DNA from: Bradyrhizobium diazoefficiens USDA 110 | GTDB lineage: Bacteria; Pseudomonadota; Alphaproteobacteria; Rhizobiales; Xanthobacteraceae | Reading direction: 5' to 3' | DNA: 64,000 bases | Assembly: GCF_000011365.1 (NCBI RefSeq) | Contig: NC_004463.1 | Coordinates: 4,636,001-4,700,000, forward strand | Shown here: piece by piece, positions 17,440-25,731 of the stretch | Position numbering within the stretch: position 1 is the stretch's first letter | Layout of the letters: every line of letters begins with the position of its first letter | The notes under the pieces: generated by a model | Database searches by the model: none | Seen by the model: the letters and a program-made list of their open reading frames with translations, nothing else | Told to the model about the DNA's origin: nothing | Program-made: the position numbers and the translations under genes

Positions 17440-17531
17440 ACGGATCTCCTGTTCGAAGCGGCCCGCATGCTGGCGAGGATTGTGACGATTATTGGCCGCG
17501 GCGGCGGTTCCGCCGCGGTGTGCTTAACGCT

Positions 17532-17924
17532 CTAGCCGCCCTTGCTGCGGATCAGGCCGGCGAGGTTGGTCTTCTGGGCCTCGCACCAGCCGGGCATGCC
17601 AAGGCGGCGCTGGTCCATATCGGTCGCCTGCGTCGCCACCGCGACCTCGGCCATCAGCTCGTCGTCCTGCTTCTCGCCCATCTTGCCGCCGGTGTGCATC
17701 CAGGCGATCGCCTTGCGCACCTTCTCGGTGGTGCCGTCGGGCAGCTGCATCTGCTGCGCCTTCTGCACGAGGTCCTGATAGACGAGATCCGTGTTGGGGC
17801 ACTCGACCTTGGCGGCGAAGGCCTGCAAGACCATCGTCACATAGGTCGAACGTGGCGGCGCGTCGCCCGCCTGTGCCGGCGCGGCAAGCAGCAAAAGGCC
17901 CGTCATCAGAAAACCATAGCGCAT
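17532..17924 (-). CDS. Secreted hypothetical protein
   Basis: This 130-residue protein has a signal peptide (MRYGFLMTGLLLLAAPAQAG) and a helical mature domain with two cysteines, one in AAKVECPNTDLVYQDL and one in MPGWCEAQKTN. That spacing suggests a stabilising disulfide in the periplasm. GGAGGTACC lies directly ahead of the start codon region. It is not a family I can name. The gene is convergent with nothing and is divergent from the SDR gene at 18053. Confidence 0.7.
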   Translation of the reverse strand: MRYGFLMTGLLLLAAPAQAGDAPPRSTYVTMVLQAFAAKVECPNTDLVYQDLVQKAQQMQLPDGTTEKVRKAIAWMHTGGKMGEKQDDELMAEVAVATQATDMDQRRLGMPGWCEAQKTNLAGLIRSKGG

Positions 17925-18052
17925 CCTTGGTACCTCCTCGATTTTTTTGGGAGGCTAGCGTCCGGCGCGCCGCTCCGCAATGGCGCCGGGACGCAATTGT
18001 CGCGTCTCCGTGCGGTGCGCTAGATTGGCTGCTCCCGGACCCGGAGAGCGAC

Positions 18053-18835
18053 ATGAGCCTGTTCAGCGCGCCGTTCGATCCCGCAACCGACACGGCGCTC
18101 GTCACCGGCGCGGGCAACGGCATCGGCCGCGCGATCGCGCAGGCGCTGGTCGGCGAGGGCGTCCGGACCGTGTTCGCCGACGTGAGTGCGGAGCGGGTCA
18201 GTGCCGCGATCGGCGCGAGCGAGAGGCCTGGACACGCGGTGCCCTGGGTCGGCGATCTCGCGAGGCTCGATGCCTGCGATGCGCTGCTTGCCGCCTCACA
18301 CGCCGCGCTGGGCGAGGTGACGCATTTCGTGCATAGCGCTTCGCCGCCGCGACGCGAGGCCGATCATGCGCTCGCGGTGGATCGCAGGACCTGGCAGGAG
18401 ATGCACGCCGTCAACCTCGATGCGGGTTTTCATCTGGCGCGCGAGATCGCCAAGCGGCTGATCGCGGCGAAGCGGCCCGGCTCGTTCCTGTTCCTCACCT
18501 CGCTGCATGCGGGCACGCCGCGTAACCTGCCGCATTACTCGACGGCGAAGGCGGGGATGGCGATGCTGGTGAAGGAGCTCGCGAAGACGTTCGGGCGCCA
18601 CGACATTCGCGTCAACGCGCTGGTGCCCGGTGCGATCGCTGCCGGCGGTTTCGTCGCGGATGCCTCGCTGGCGCGGCACATCCCGCTCGGGCGTCTGGGC
18701 GAGGCGAAAGACCTCGCACCGATGGCGCTCGCGGTGCTGTCGAACAAGCTCTCCGCTTACGTCACCGGCGCGGCCTTCGTCGTCGACGGCGGATTGTCGC
18801 TGACGAACTGGTTCGAGGCGCCGGTGCTGGAGTAG
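18053..18835 (+). CDS. SDR family NAD(P)-dependent oxidoreductase
   Basis: The ATG at 18053 (MSLFSAPFDPATDTALVTG) follows a GGAGAGCG ribosome site, giving a 260-residue classical short-chain dehydrogenase. The longer open frame upstream is not supported. It shows the coenzyme motif TGAGNGIGRAIA (residues about 20-31), catalytic Ser in FLFLTSLHAG, the YSTAK active site (Tyr/Lys) and VNALVPGAIAAGGF. The C-terminus ends VVDGGLSLTNWFE. The substrate is not predictable; sequence style is like 3-oxoacyl- or sugar-type reductases. Confidence 0.9.
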   Translation: MSLFSAPFDPATDTALVTGAGNGIGRAIAQALVGEGVRTVFADVSAERVSAAIGASERPGHAVPWVGDLARLDACDALLAASHAALGEVTHFVHSASPPRREADHALAVDRRTWQEMHAVNLDAGFHLAREIAKRLIAAKRPGSFLFLTSLHAGTPRNLPHYSTAKAGMAMLVKELAKTFGRHDIRVNALVPGAIAAGGFVADASLARHIPLGRLGEAKDLAPMALAVLSNKLSAYVTGAAFVVDGGLSLTNWFEAPVLE

Positions 18836-18836
18836 C

Positions 18837-19067
18837 CTAGCGCTGCCAGGCCGGCACGGGATCGAGCGGCGTGCGATAGAGCTCGTTGTGATCGCGGTCG
18901 GTGACGCGCACCGCGCAACCCTTTTGCTGAAGCTCCGGCTTCACCTGCGACAGCTCGTTGGCCAGTTGGTGGGCGCGATCGGAGGCGACCTCGATATCCT
19001 CGAGGATGATTCCGCCCTGGTTCTTGAACTCTTCACCAACCACAAGATCGAAGTAGTAGTAAGGCAT
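18837..19067 (-). CDS. DUF6894 family protein
   Basis: This 76-residue soluble protein begins MPYYYFDLVVGEEFKNQGG, the aromatic start typical of DUF6894. An EVASDRAHQLANELS helix follows, then VRVTDRDHNELYRTPLDP. The family is widespread in Bradyrhizobium and uncharacterised. The stop is one base from that of the convergent SDR gene. Its upstream region carries four evenly spaced AAGTCT repeats. Confidence 0.8.
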   Translation of the reverse strand: MPYYYFDLVVGEEFKNQGGIILEDIEVASDRAHQLANELSQVKPELQQKGCAVRVTDRDHNELYRTPLDPVPAWQR

Positions 19068-19091
19068 CCGAATTCCCCGGTGTTACGACCC

Positions 19092-19136
19092 AAGTCTCGA
19101 CGACAAGTCTGGAAAACAAGTCTTCAACGGAAGTCT
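19092..19136. repeat. Four AAGTCT direct repeats at exact 13-base period
   Basis: AAGTCT occurs at 19092, 19105, 19118 and 19131, with the 7 bases between copies differing. The array lies 25-70 bases upstream of the DUF6894 start. Iteron-like spacing of this kind usually marks a multi-site binding region for a regulator. Confidence 0.6.
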
Positions 19137-19493
19137 CAACACATCCCGGATGGTACCACTGAGTCGATCTTTATCGAATGAATGAAGCGCGCAATCTCTG
19201 TGCTTATGGCGCAGAAATGATGTGCAGCATGCAGGCGCGTTAAGATTTTATTAAATATGTCAGCGTGATCATGAGGCATGGAATTGCAACAGAACCGGGC
19301 TCCGGGAACCGGCAGTTGCAAGAGAAGGCCGTCGGCATAGATCCCGACGGCCTTTTCTCTCTTGGCCTATTCGTTCGTCGTAAGACGATCGAAGCATCGA
19401 TCTCCGTAGTGGCCCGGACTTAACGCATCGCATCGAGTCGGACAGCTTGCAGCGACGCTGCGTTACCGATGCTGTGCGATCGCCCGGCGTTGG
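19137..19493. other. Intergenic region with a terminator-like hairpin
   Basis: No supported gene lies here. The part from 19230 to 19260 is AT-rich for this window (GATTTTATTAAATATGTC) and may hold a promoter for the divergent DUF6894 gene. A strong hairpin at 19323-19358 is listed separately. What it would terminate is unclear, so a small RNA ending at about 19360 is possible. Confidence 0.4.
19323..19358 (+). terminator. Rho-independent terminator-like hairpin
   Basis: AAGGCCGTCGG and CCGACGGCCTT pair around a short loop and run into TTCTCT. The stem is perfect over 11 bp. No annotated plus-strand gene ends just before it. Confidence 0.6.
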
Positions 19494-19604
19494 TCTAGAG
19501 CCTTTCCCGTTCCGATGGAATCGGAACGGGAAAGGCTCTAGATTCTTGTTTTGACGCGTTTTCTTTACGCGAACCGGTATCCACTTCGCTCGAAAACGCT
19601 CTAG
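19494..19604. repeat. Dispersed palindromic repeat with conserved tail
   Basis: TCTAGAGCCTTTCCCGTTCC and its exact inverse form a 22-bp stem around a short GATGGAATC-type loop. A conserved tail follows, TTGTTTTGACGCGTTTTC, then GCGAACCGGTATCCAC and ending CGAAAACGCTCTAG. From memory this tail is a recurrent intergenic element in Bradyrhizobium and Rhodopseudomonas chromosomes. Its end overlaps the stop region of the minus-strand gene at 19601. Confidence 0.75.
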
Positions 19605-20602
19605 CGCAGCGGCATTGGCGGACGCACGACGGGTCCATCGTCATCGGCAACGGCTTGTGTCGTGGCGGCCGGCGCGACCGGCGGTGGGACCGCGGCAGCC
19701 TGTGACGGCGGCGGCGGAGACGCGACCGGTGCGGGCGAATACGCCGGCATGTAGGTCTGCGTCACGGCCGGCTTCGGCTTGCGAACCGGTGGAGCCGGAG
19801 GCCGCGGCGGTAGCGCGGAAACGCGCGCGCGTGGATCGACCGGCATCGTCGCAGCCATCGGCTTCGGTGCGGACGGCTTCGCCATCTCGCGCGCCATCTG
19901 CTCCTGTCCGGCCTTCAACTCGGCGATGTTGGCCTTGAGTTGCTCGATCTGCTGCGCCATTGCGGCAAGATCCCGCGTCATCGATTGCACCGACTGAGCT
20001 GTTTCGGACGGCGCTGCTGCGGGCACGGCCGCAGACGCCGACTGAGTCGCTGCCGGCGTCGGGGATTGGTCGGCTGTTTGATCGGTTGCAGCTTCCGCCG
20101 CGGGCGGGGCGGACTGCGCAGCGGCGACCGGCGCCGGCTGTGACGTCGAAGGCATCAGCGACGCCAATACGGGTTTCCAGTCGGCGAGCATTTGCCTCGC
20201 CACGTCGCCGTGTTTCTCCCAGGCGATGGTGGCAGCCGCGCTGCCGCCCGCGAACAGAAACGTGACGAAAGCGCCGCGCAGCCACTTGCCGGCGGCGGAT
20301 CGCTTCTGCCGGCCGTGACCGTCGCCGGCCGTTACGCGCACCGCGGTGTCGACCGAGGGCATCGCCGGCTGCGGCTCCACAACAGGACTGAACTTCGGCT
20401 CCGGATTGATTCTGGGCCCGGGCGCGAATTTCGGCTCCGGACGCGGCGTGATGTCAGGCGCCAGCGCGGGGGCAGCGCCGACGGGGCGCGAGGCCAGCAC
20501 GATATCCGGCGAGATCTGAACCGCGTCGTGCGGATCGTTGTCCTTGACCGTGTCCTTCACGATCTCATCGACGATTTGCTTGCTGTTCAGCATCGCGAGC
20601 AT
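19601..20602 (-). CDS. Proline/alanine-rich single-pass membrane protein with coiled coil
   Basis: With the ATG at 20602 (MLAMLNSKQIVDEIV) the protein has 333 residues; the upstream frame extension is spurious. It has a cytoplasmic N-terminus with Pro-rich PEPKFAPGPRINPEPKF, one membrane helix (GAFVTFLFAGGSAAATIAW, about residue 125) and an Ala/Pro linker. A coiled coil follows (TRDLAAMAQQIEQLKANIAELKAGQEQMAREM), then a Pro-rich tail ending PPMPLR. The same arrangement recurs in the protein at 39752-40729. No enzymatic motif is visible; an envelope-spanning scaffold is plausible. Confidence 0.75.
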   Translation of the reverse strand: MLAMLNSKQIVDEIVKDTVKDNDPHDAVQISPDIVLASRPVGAAPALAPDITPRPEPKFAPGPRINPEPKFSPVVEPQPAMPSVDTAVRVTAGDGHGRQKRSAAGKWLRGAFVTFLFAGGSAAATIAWEKHGDVARQMLADWKPVLASLMPSTSQPAPVAAAQSAPPAAEAATDQTADQSPTPAATQSASAAVPAAAPSETAQSVQSMTRDLAAMAQQIEQLKANIAELKAGQEQMAREMAKPSAPKPMAATMPVDPRARVSALPPRPPAPPVRKPKPAVTQTYMPAYSPAPVASPPPPSQAAAVPPPVAPAATTQAVADDDGPVVRPPMPLR

Positions 20603-20876
20603 CGCAGCTCCTTTGAAGCCTTCGTCGTCCGCATTGGCGCGAGCCGATCTGTTGAGGTGAGCCCCATCCCAAGTCTGATGACGCACGAGTCCAGCCGGGT
20701 TTGACCAAAGCAAGGCGAGGGGATGGAGATGATGCGACGGTCTTCTGCCGTTTGTGGTGATGGAACTCCGCCGGAAAAACACGCGGACGTGTTCCGCATT
20801 GCCTTGTTTTCAGCACGATTTGGGCAATATCTGACGCTGCTGGGGGTGCTGCTATCCGCTATCGGGGGGGCCGGCG

Positions 20877-21530
20877 GTGCCAAGATCTGTTCTCGCTCTT
20901 TTCGTTGTTGCCATGCTGCCGCTCGGCGGCTGCATGCAGACGACGCTTTCGCCATCCACGGATGCGAGCATGACGCCGCGCGACCGGCAGTTGCTCGCGC
21001 ATACGCCATACGCTCAGGCGAACGTGCCCGAGCAATATCTCCGTCATATCGTCGATTACCAGCGCAAGGAGCAGCCGGGCACGATCCTGGTCGATACCGA
21101 TGCGCGCTACCTCTATTTCGTGCTGCCCGAGGGCAAGGCGATCCGCTACGGCGTCGCGGTCGGCGAGGAGGCCATGGCCTTCTCGGGCGTCGCGCGCGTC
21201 GGCCGTTTGGCGGAATGGCCGGATTGGGTTCCGACAGCGGACATCCAGGCGCGGCTTGGACCGTATCCGGCGCGCGTCGCCGGCGGTCCCGCCAATCCGC
21301 TGGGCGCCCGCGGCATCTATCTCTTTGTCGGCAACAAGGACACGCTCTACCGCATCCACGGCACCAACCAGCCCGAATATATCGGGCAGGCGATCTCGTC
21401 AGGCTGTATCCGGATGCGCAACGAGGACGTGATCGATCTCTACGACCGGGTGAAGCTCAATTCGATGGTCGTGGTGCTGCCGCCCGGGCAGAACGCGCAG
21501 GTCGAGACGGGCACGCGCTGGCGCGGGTGA
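20877..21530 (+). CDS. L,D-transpeptidase lipoprotein (YkuD domain)
   Basis: The start is GTG at 20877 and the product has 217 residues. The signal ends in the lipobox LPLGGC (Cys about residue 19), so it is a lipoprotein. The YkuD domain spans the rest: GTILVDTDARYLYFVLPEGKAIRYGVAVG, then NPLGARGIYLF, and the catalytic motif HG(18 residues)SSGCIRMRNEDVIDLY with the nucleophilic Cys. Such enzymes make 3-3 peptidoglycan cross-links or attach proteins to peptidoglycan. The three-residue spacing and all catalytic residues are intact. Confidence 0.92.
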   Translation: MPRSVLALFVVAMLPLGGCMQTTLSPSTDASMTPRDRQLLAHTPYAQANVPEQYLRHIVDYQRKEQPGTILVDTDARYLYFVLPEGKAIRYGVAVGEEAMAFSGVARVGRLAEWPDWVPTADIQARLGPYPARVAGGPANPLGARGIYLFVGNKDTLYRIHGTNQPEYIGQAISSGCIRMRNEDVIDLYDRVKLNSMVVVLPPGQNAQVETGTRWRG

Positions 21531-21560
21531 CCAGCGCGTCACGGCGCTGCCGCTCGGGCC

Positions 21561-21995
21561 CTACTCCCCGGGCCGTGCGATGCGCCATTGCAGCGTCGTG
21601 GCGTTGCCGTTGGCATCGCCCGGCGCCTTGTCGGCGGGTGACGTGTAGAGCGGGCGATAGCGGTATGCCCACATCCTGCTGCCGTCGTTGCGGCTGATCA
21701 CGGTGAAGTCGCCGACGGCCTTGGCGTCGGCCGTTGCGGCGAGCGGAACCCAGCTTTCGGTGCACTTACCGTTGCAGTTCGACGTCTTGCCGGTGGTGTC
21801 GCGCTCGTAATAATAGAGCGTCATGCCCTTGGGATCGACGAGCTTGGGACCCTGCTTGGTGATGACCACCTTCGCCGGCGCGGTCGTCGCCTCGGGCTTG
21901 GGCGGAGGAGGGGTATCGCCGCCGCCATGGCCGTTTGCGAGCGCATGGCCGGTCGAGAGCGCGATGGCCGCGGCCGCAATGAGGAACCTGAACAT
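21561..21995 (-). CDS. Secreted-repeat protein (COG4315/PF03640 type)
   Basis: This 144-residue protein has a signal peptide (MFRFLIAAAAIALSTGHALA) and a Pro-rich linker. Two copies of the lipoprotein_15 motif follow: GPKLVDPKGMTLYYYERDTTGKTSNC then CTESWVPLAATADAKAVGDF, and DGSRMWAYRYRPLYTSPADKAPGD. The CNGKC pair of cysteines is conserved. These periplasmic proteins are of unknown function and often sit beside electron-transfer or stress genes. Here the neighbours are unrelated. Confidence 0.85.
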   Translation of the reverse strand: MFRFLIAAAAIALSTGHALANGHGGGDTPPPPKPEATTAPAKVVITKQGPKLVDPKGMTLYYYERDTTGKTSNCNGKCTESWVPLAATADAKAVGDFTVISRNDGSRMWAYRYRPLYTSPADKAPGDANGNATTLQWRIARPGE

Positions 21996-22113
21996 CCGAA
22001 ACTCCCGAACGGCAAGTTAATCGCGCGTTAAGCGCCGAATGGGGCCGACGGTAGCAGCCGAAGGTTAGTTCCTGGTTTCGCGGCGCTGCGACAATTACGG
22101 GCATGAATGCGGC

Positions 22114-22578
22114 TTAGGCCTGCACATCGCGGAGCGGGGCGCGGCTGAGCTCGTTGCCGGCAGCGATCGCCTTGCGCATCAGACGCATCAGCTCCTCGCC
22201 TTCCCTGGCGCTGAGGCCGCGCAGCATGATGCGCTGTGCGGACTCGACCGCAGGCGTGATCTTGCGCAGCGTGCGCCGGCCTTCGTCGGTGACCTCGAGC
22301 TCGCGGGCGCGGCGGTCGCGGCTCGAGGCGCGGCGCTCCGCCAGGCCCTTCTGCACGAGGCGATCGATCACGCCGGTGATGGTGGTGCGGTCATAGGCGA
22401 TCAACCCTGCGAGCGTCACCTGGTCGAGCCCCGGATTGGCCTTGATGGTCGCGAGCGCGGCGTATTGCACCGGCGTGAGGTCGAAGCCGGCATCCCCGAC
22501 CTCGGCCAGGAAGACCGCGACCGCGATCTGCTGGAAGCGGCGCGCCAGATGACCGGGCATGTCGTTGTTGTCTTTCAC
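22114..22578 (-). CDS. mobR: MarR family regulator, MobR-like
   Basis: A GTG start at 22578 has a good AGGAGAATTCG ribosome site, giving 154 residues. The winged helix is LTPVQYAALATIKANPGLDQVTLAGLIAYDRTTITGVIDRLVQKGLAERRAS, with SRDRRARELEVTDEGRRTL as the wing. It is divergent from the 3-hydroxybenzoate 4-monooxygenase gene. This is the same arrangement as mobR-mobA of Comamonas testosteroni, where MobR represses mobA until 3-hydroxybenzoate binds. The intergenic 23-bp palindrome fits that role. The symbol is by synteny and family, not by proven function. Confidence 0.8.
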   Translation of the reverse strand: MKDNNDMPGHLARRFQQIAVAVFLAEVGDAGFDLTPVQYAALATIKANPGLDQVTLAGLIAYDRTTITGVIDRLVQKGLAERRASSRDRRARELEVTDEGRRTLRKITPAVESAQRIMLRGLSAREGEELMRLMRKAIAAGNELSRAPLRDVQA

Positions 22579-22614
22579 CGAATTCTCCTGAGGTCACAGG
22601 GAGGGCGGGATCCG

Positions 22615-22643
22615 TTGACAAGTATACTGATAGTCAGCATACT
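22615..22643 (+). promoter_or_regulatory. mobA promoter with embedded MarR-type operator
   Basis: TTGACA (22615-22620) and CATACT (22638-22643) are spaced 17 bases and lie 38 bases before the mobA start. Between and including the -10 box, 22621-22643 is a 23-bp near-perfect palindrome. The arms are AGTATACTGA and TCAGCATACT, with a 3-base centre and one mismatch per arm. A repressor bound here would cover the promoter. Confidence 0.8.
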
Positions 22644-22681
22644 GAGCAATATCGAAGAAGACGTTGACGGGAGAGGTGCTC

Positions 22682-24604
22682 ATGCAATTCCATCTCAATG
22701 GATTTCAGCCGGGCGACCCTGAAATCGCCGATCCCGCTGAACGCGTTCAGGCCCCCGGTGCAGCGGGCGGCGTGCCCGACGAGGTCGACGTCCTCATCGT
22801 CGGCTGTGGGCCCGCAGGCCTGACGCTCGCGGCCCAGCTTGCCCAATTTCCTGACATCAAGACCTGCATCGTCGAGCAGAAGCCGGGCCGGCTGTCGGTC
22901 GGCCAGGCCGACGGCGTCGCCTGCCGCACCATGGAGATGTTCCACGCTTTTGGCTTTAGCGAGCGCGTGCTGAAGGAAGCCTATTGGGTCAACGAGACGA
23001 CGTTCTGGAAGCCGGACGAACGGCGGCCCGAGACCATCGTCCGCAGCGGCCGGGTGCAGGACGTGGAGGACGGGCTGTCGGAATTCCCGCACGTTATCCT
23101 CAACCAGGCGCGCATCCATGACGGCTTTCTCGACGTCATGCGCAAATCGCCGGCCAAGCTCGAGCCCTATTACAGCCGCCGCTTGCTCGACCTCCAGGTC
23201 GATCCGGCCGCGGGGCCTGCCGACCATGCCGTGACCGTGCGCCTCGAACGCGTCGACGCCGAAAACGAGGGCAAGGTCGAGACGATCAGGGCGCGCTATG
23301 TCGTCGGCTGCGACGGCGCGCGCAGCACCGTGCGCAAGTCGATCGGCCGCGAACTGCACGGCGATTCCGCCAACCACGCCTGGGGCGTGATGGACGTGCT
23401 GGCGGTGACCGATTTTCCGGACATCCGCTTCAAGGCCCTGATCCAGTCGGCGAAGGACGGCAGCCTGCTGATCATTCCGCGCGAAGGCGGCTACATGGTG
23501 CGCATCTATGTCGAGCTCGCCAAGCTCGACGTCGGCGAGCGCGTCGCCAGCCGCAACATCACCGCCGATGACGTGATCGCCAAGGCGCAGCGGATCCTGA
23601 AACCGCATACGCTTGACGTGAAGGAGATCGCCTGGTGGTCGGTCTACGAGATCGGCCAGCGCCTGACCGACAAGTTCGACGACGTGCCGGAAGCCGAGAC
23701 CGCGACCCGCCTGCCGCGCATCTTCATCGCCGGCGATGCCTGCCATACCCACAGCCCGAAGGCGGGGCAGGGTATGAACGTCTCGATGCAGGATGCCTTC
23801 AATCTCGGCTGGAAGCTCGCCGCCGTGCTCCGCAAGCAGAGTGCGCCAAGCCTGCTGCATTCCTATTCCGCGGAGCGCCAGGCGGTCGCGAAAGAGCTGA
23901 TCGACTTCGACCGCGAATGGTCGGGGATTCTGGCCTCTGCGGCCAAGGCCGGTGGCGCCGATGCCGCCATGACGCAGGACTATTTTGTCCGGCACGGCCG
24001 CTATACGGCCGGCACCGCGACGCATTACACGCCCTCGGTCCTCACGGGGGCTTTGTCCCATCAGCATCTTGCGGAAGGCCTCGTGATCGGCAAGCGCTTC
24101 CATTCCGCGCCGGTGATCCGGCTGGCGGACGCAAAGCCCGTTCATCTCGGCCACGCAGCGCAGGCCGACGGACGCTTCCGCATCTATGCATTTTCCGGCG
24201 CGGAGAATCCGGCGGCGGCCGGCTCCGCCATTCGTGCGTTGTGCAATTTTCTCACCGAGGCAGGGGAATCGCCGGTGAGGCGATACACCCCCGGAGGCGC
24301 CGACATCGACGCCGTGATCGATCTGCGCGCGGTGTTTCAGCAAGATCATCGCGAGCTTGCGATCGAGGCGATGCCACCGCTGCTGCTGCCGCGCAAAGGC
24401 CGCTACGGTTTGCTTGACTACGAAAAGATGTTCTGTCCGGATTTCAAGAGCGGTCACGATGTGTTTGCGATGCGCGGCATCGATCGGAAGGCCGGTTGCA
24501 TGGTCGTCGTGCGGCCGGATCAATACGTCGCGAACGTGCTGCCGCTCGACGATCTTGCCGGGCTCGCGTCGTACTTCGACGGGTTCATGCTGCCGGTGAA
24601 TTGA
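22682..24604 (+). CDS. mobA: 3-hydroxybenzoate 4-monooxygenase (FAD-dependent)
   Basis: The ATG at 22682 gives a 640-residue protein beginning MQFHLNGFQPGDPEI, the same start and length as MobA. It hydroxylates 3-hydroxybenzoate to protocatechuate with NADPH and O2. FAD motifs are VDVLIVGCGPAGLTLAAQLA (residues about 37-55), the DG motif VVGCDGARSTVRKSIG and the GD motif FIAGDACHTHSPKAGQGMN. The C-terminal third is the thioredoxin-like domain of phenol hydroxylases. The ORF could start 6 codons earlier, but family alignment favours 22682. It is a single-gene unit opposite the MarR gene. A related phenol 2-monooxygenase activity cannot be excluded. Confidence 0.88.
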   Translation: MQFHLNGFQPGDPEIADPAERVQAPGAAGGVPDEVDVLIVGCGPAGLTLAAQLAQFPDIKTCIVEQKPGRLSVGQADGVACRTMEMFHAFGFSERVLKEAYWVNETTFWKPDERRPETIVRSGRVQDVEDGLSEFPHVILNQARIHDGFLDVMRKSPAKLEPYYSRRLLDLQVDPAAGPADHAVTVRLERVDAENEGKVETIRARYVVGCDGARSTVRKSIGRELHGDSANHAWGVMDVLAVTDFPDIRFKALIQSAKDGSLLIIPREGGYMVRIYVELAKLDVGERVASRNITADDVIAKAQRILKPHTLDVKEIAWWSVYEIGQRLTDKFDDVPEAETATRLPRIFIAGDACHTHSPKAGQGMNVSMQDAFNLGWKLAAVLRKQSAPSLLHSYSAERQAVAKELIDFDREWSGILASAAKAGGADAAMTQDYFVRHGRYTAGTATHYTPSVLTGALSHQHLAEGLVIGKRFHSAPVIRLADAKPVHLGHAAQADGRFRIYAFSGAENPAAAGSAIRALCNFLTEAGESPVRRYTPGGADIDAVIDLRAVFQQDHRELAIEAMPPLLLPRKGRYGLLDYEKMFCPDFKSGHDVFAMRGIDRKAGCMVVVRPDQYVANVLPLDDLAGLASYFDGFMLPVN

Positions 24605-24699
24605 CGTTCGCCGTGTTGCGCTCGTCGTACCGATGAACGGCGGATGAATATTGAACTCCGCGCGCATTCAATCTTTCGGCTGATGCGGCAGCTCTAGGA

Positions 24700-24724
24700 G
24701 GAACGCTCGTTCCTTCTGCGCGTT
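24700..24724 (+). promoter_or_regulatory. EcfG-type general stress promoter
   Basis: GGAAC at 24700-24704 and CGTT at 24721-24724 are 16 bases apart. The gene start is at 24750, after an AGAGGAGG ribosome site, leaving a short leader of about 20 bases. Spacing and sequence match the EcfG consensus exactly. Confidence 0.7.
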
Positions 24725-24749
24725 CCGACTCGCAGAGGAGGAATACGCC

Positions 24750-25721
24750 ATGAGACTCAGAAGCATTTTGGTTGCAGCACTGCTACTCGCCCCGACGGCC
24801 GCGCTGGCCGCGCCGGGCATCGTCACCGTTTCGACCGGCTTGCGCGCCGGACCGGGGTCGGGATTCCCCGTGGTCGATCGCATCCCCGAGGGCGCCCGCG
24901 TCAACATCCATGGCTGCCTGCGCGGCAATGCCTGGTGCGACGTGAGCTTCTCCGACGATCGCGGCTGGGTGTCGTCGCAATATCTCGAATATCTCTACCG
25001 CAATCACTACGTCTATCTCCCCGACTATGTCGACGAGATCGACGTGCCCGTCGTGCCCTTCGTGCTGAGCTCGTACTGGTCGAGCTATTATCAGGGGCGG
25101 CCCTGGTATCGCCGCCATGCCTACTGGAATAGTTACTGGAGCTCGCACGAGCGCTTCGCGACGCGGATGACGATTGATCCGAGTGCGGCCCGTATCGGCC
25201 GTGCGGCGACACGCGATGCGGCGATCGCACTGGGGCGCAATGGCGCGAATACAAAGGGCGCCGCCGCGATCTCCGGACGCGATGCCGTGACGGCACGGCA
25301 TGACGCAGCCATCGCCAAGCGCGACGCTGCGGTTGCGGCCGACCGGACTCGCGTCGGGCGAAGCGATCGCCTGGTGAATGCGCGGACGACCGTGCAGCAG
25401 AACCGCAACCCGCGCGACGCGCAGGCGCGCATGATGCACGAGCATGCGGCGAGCCGCGCCGCAACGCGTGCGCAGCCGATGGCGCGAGCTCATGAAGCTC
25501 CGCGCGTGTCGGCCGCGCCTGCGGCCCGGCCCGCGACGCCGCATGTGGCGCAGCCGAACGTCAGCCATGGCGCGCCGATGAATGCCCATGCGCAGATGCC
25601 GGCGCCGCGCGCGGCAGCACCTGCGATGCCGCATCCGGGCGGCGGTGCTCAGCACATCAACGCCACTCCGCGTGGTGGCGCGCCGGCCGGCGGTCCCGGT
25701 GGCGGTCACGAGAAGCACTAA
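24750..25721 (+). CDS. Secreted bacterial SH3-domain protein
   Basis: This 323-residue protein has a signal peptide (MRLRSILVAALLLAPTAALA). An SH3b domain follows at about residues 25-90: TVSTGLRAGPGSGFPVVDRIPEGARVNIHGC, CDVSFSDDRGWVSSQYLEY. Next is an aromatic stretch (SSYWSSYYQGRPWYRRHAYWNSYW). A long low-complexity His/Ala/Pro/Gly-rich tail ends in GGGHEKH. SH3b domains bind cell-wall peptides, so an envelope role is likely. An exact EcfG-type promoter upstream places it in the general stress response. A good terminator follows. Confidence 0.85.
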   Translation: MRLRSILVAALLLAPTAALAAPGIVTVSTGLRAGPGSGFPVVDRIPEGARVNIHGCLRGNAWCDVSFSDDRGWVSSQYLEYLYRNHYVYLPDYVDEIDVPVVPFVLSSYWSSYYQGRPWYRRHAYWNSYWSSHERFATRMTIDPSAARIGRAATRDAAIALGRNGANTKGAAAISGRDAVTARHDAAIAKRDAAVAADRTRVGRSDRLVNARTTVQQNRNPRDAQARMMHEHAASRAATRAQPMARAHEAPRVSAAPAARPATPHVAQPNVSHGAPMNAHAQMPAPRAAAPAMPHPGGGAQHINATPRGGAPAGGPGGGHEKH

Positions 25722-25731
25722 CGTCATTGCG

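Noticed and set aside
17484..17511. Possible EcfG-type promoter for the secreted protein gene at 17439
   Set aside because: On the minus strand GGAAC is followed by a 19-base spacer and CGTC. Both spacing and -10 deviate from the consensus.
22634..24667. Minus-strand 677-codon frame opposite mobA
   Set aside because: Antisense shadow. The plus-strand protein has full flavoprotein motifs.
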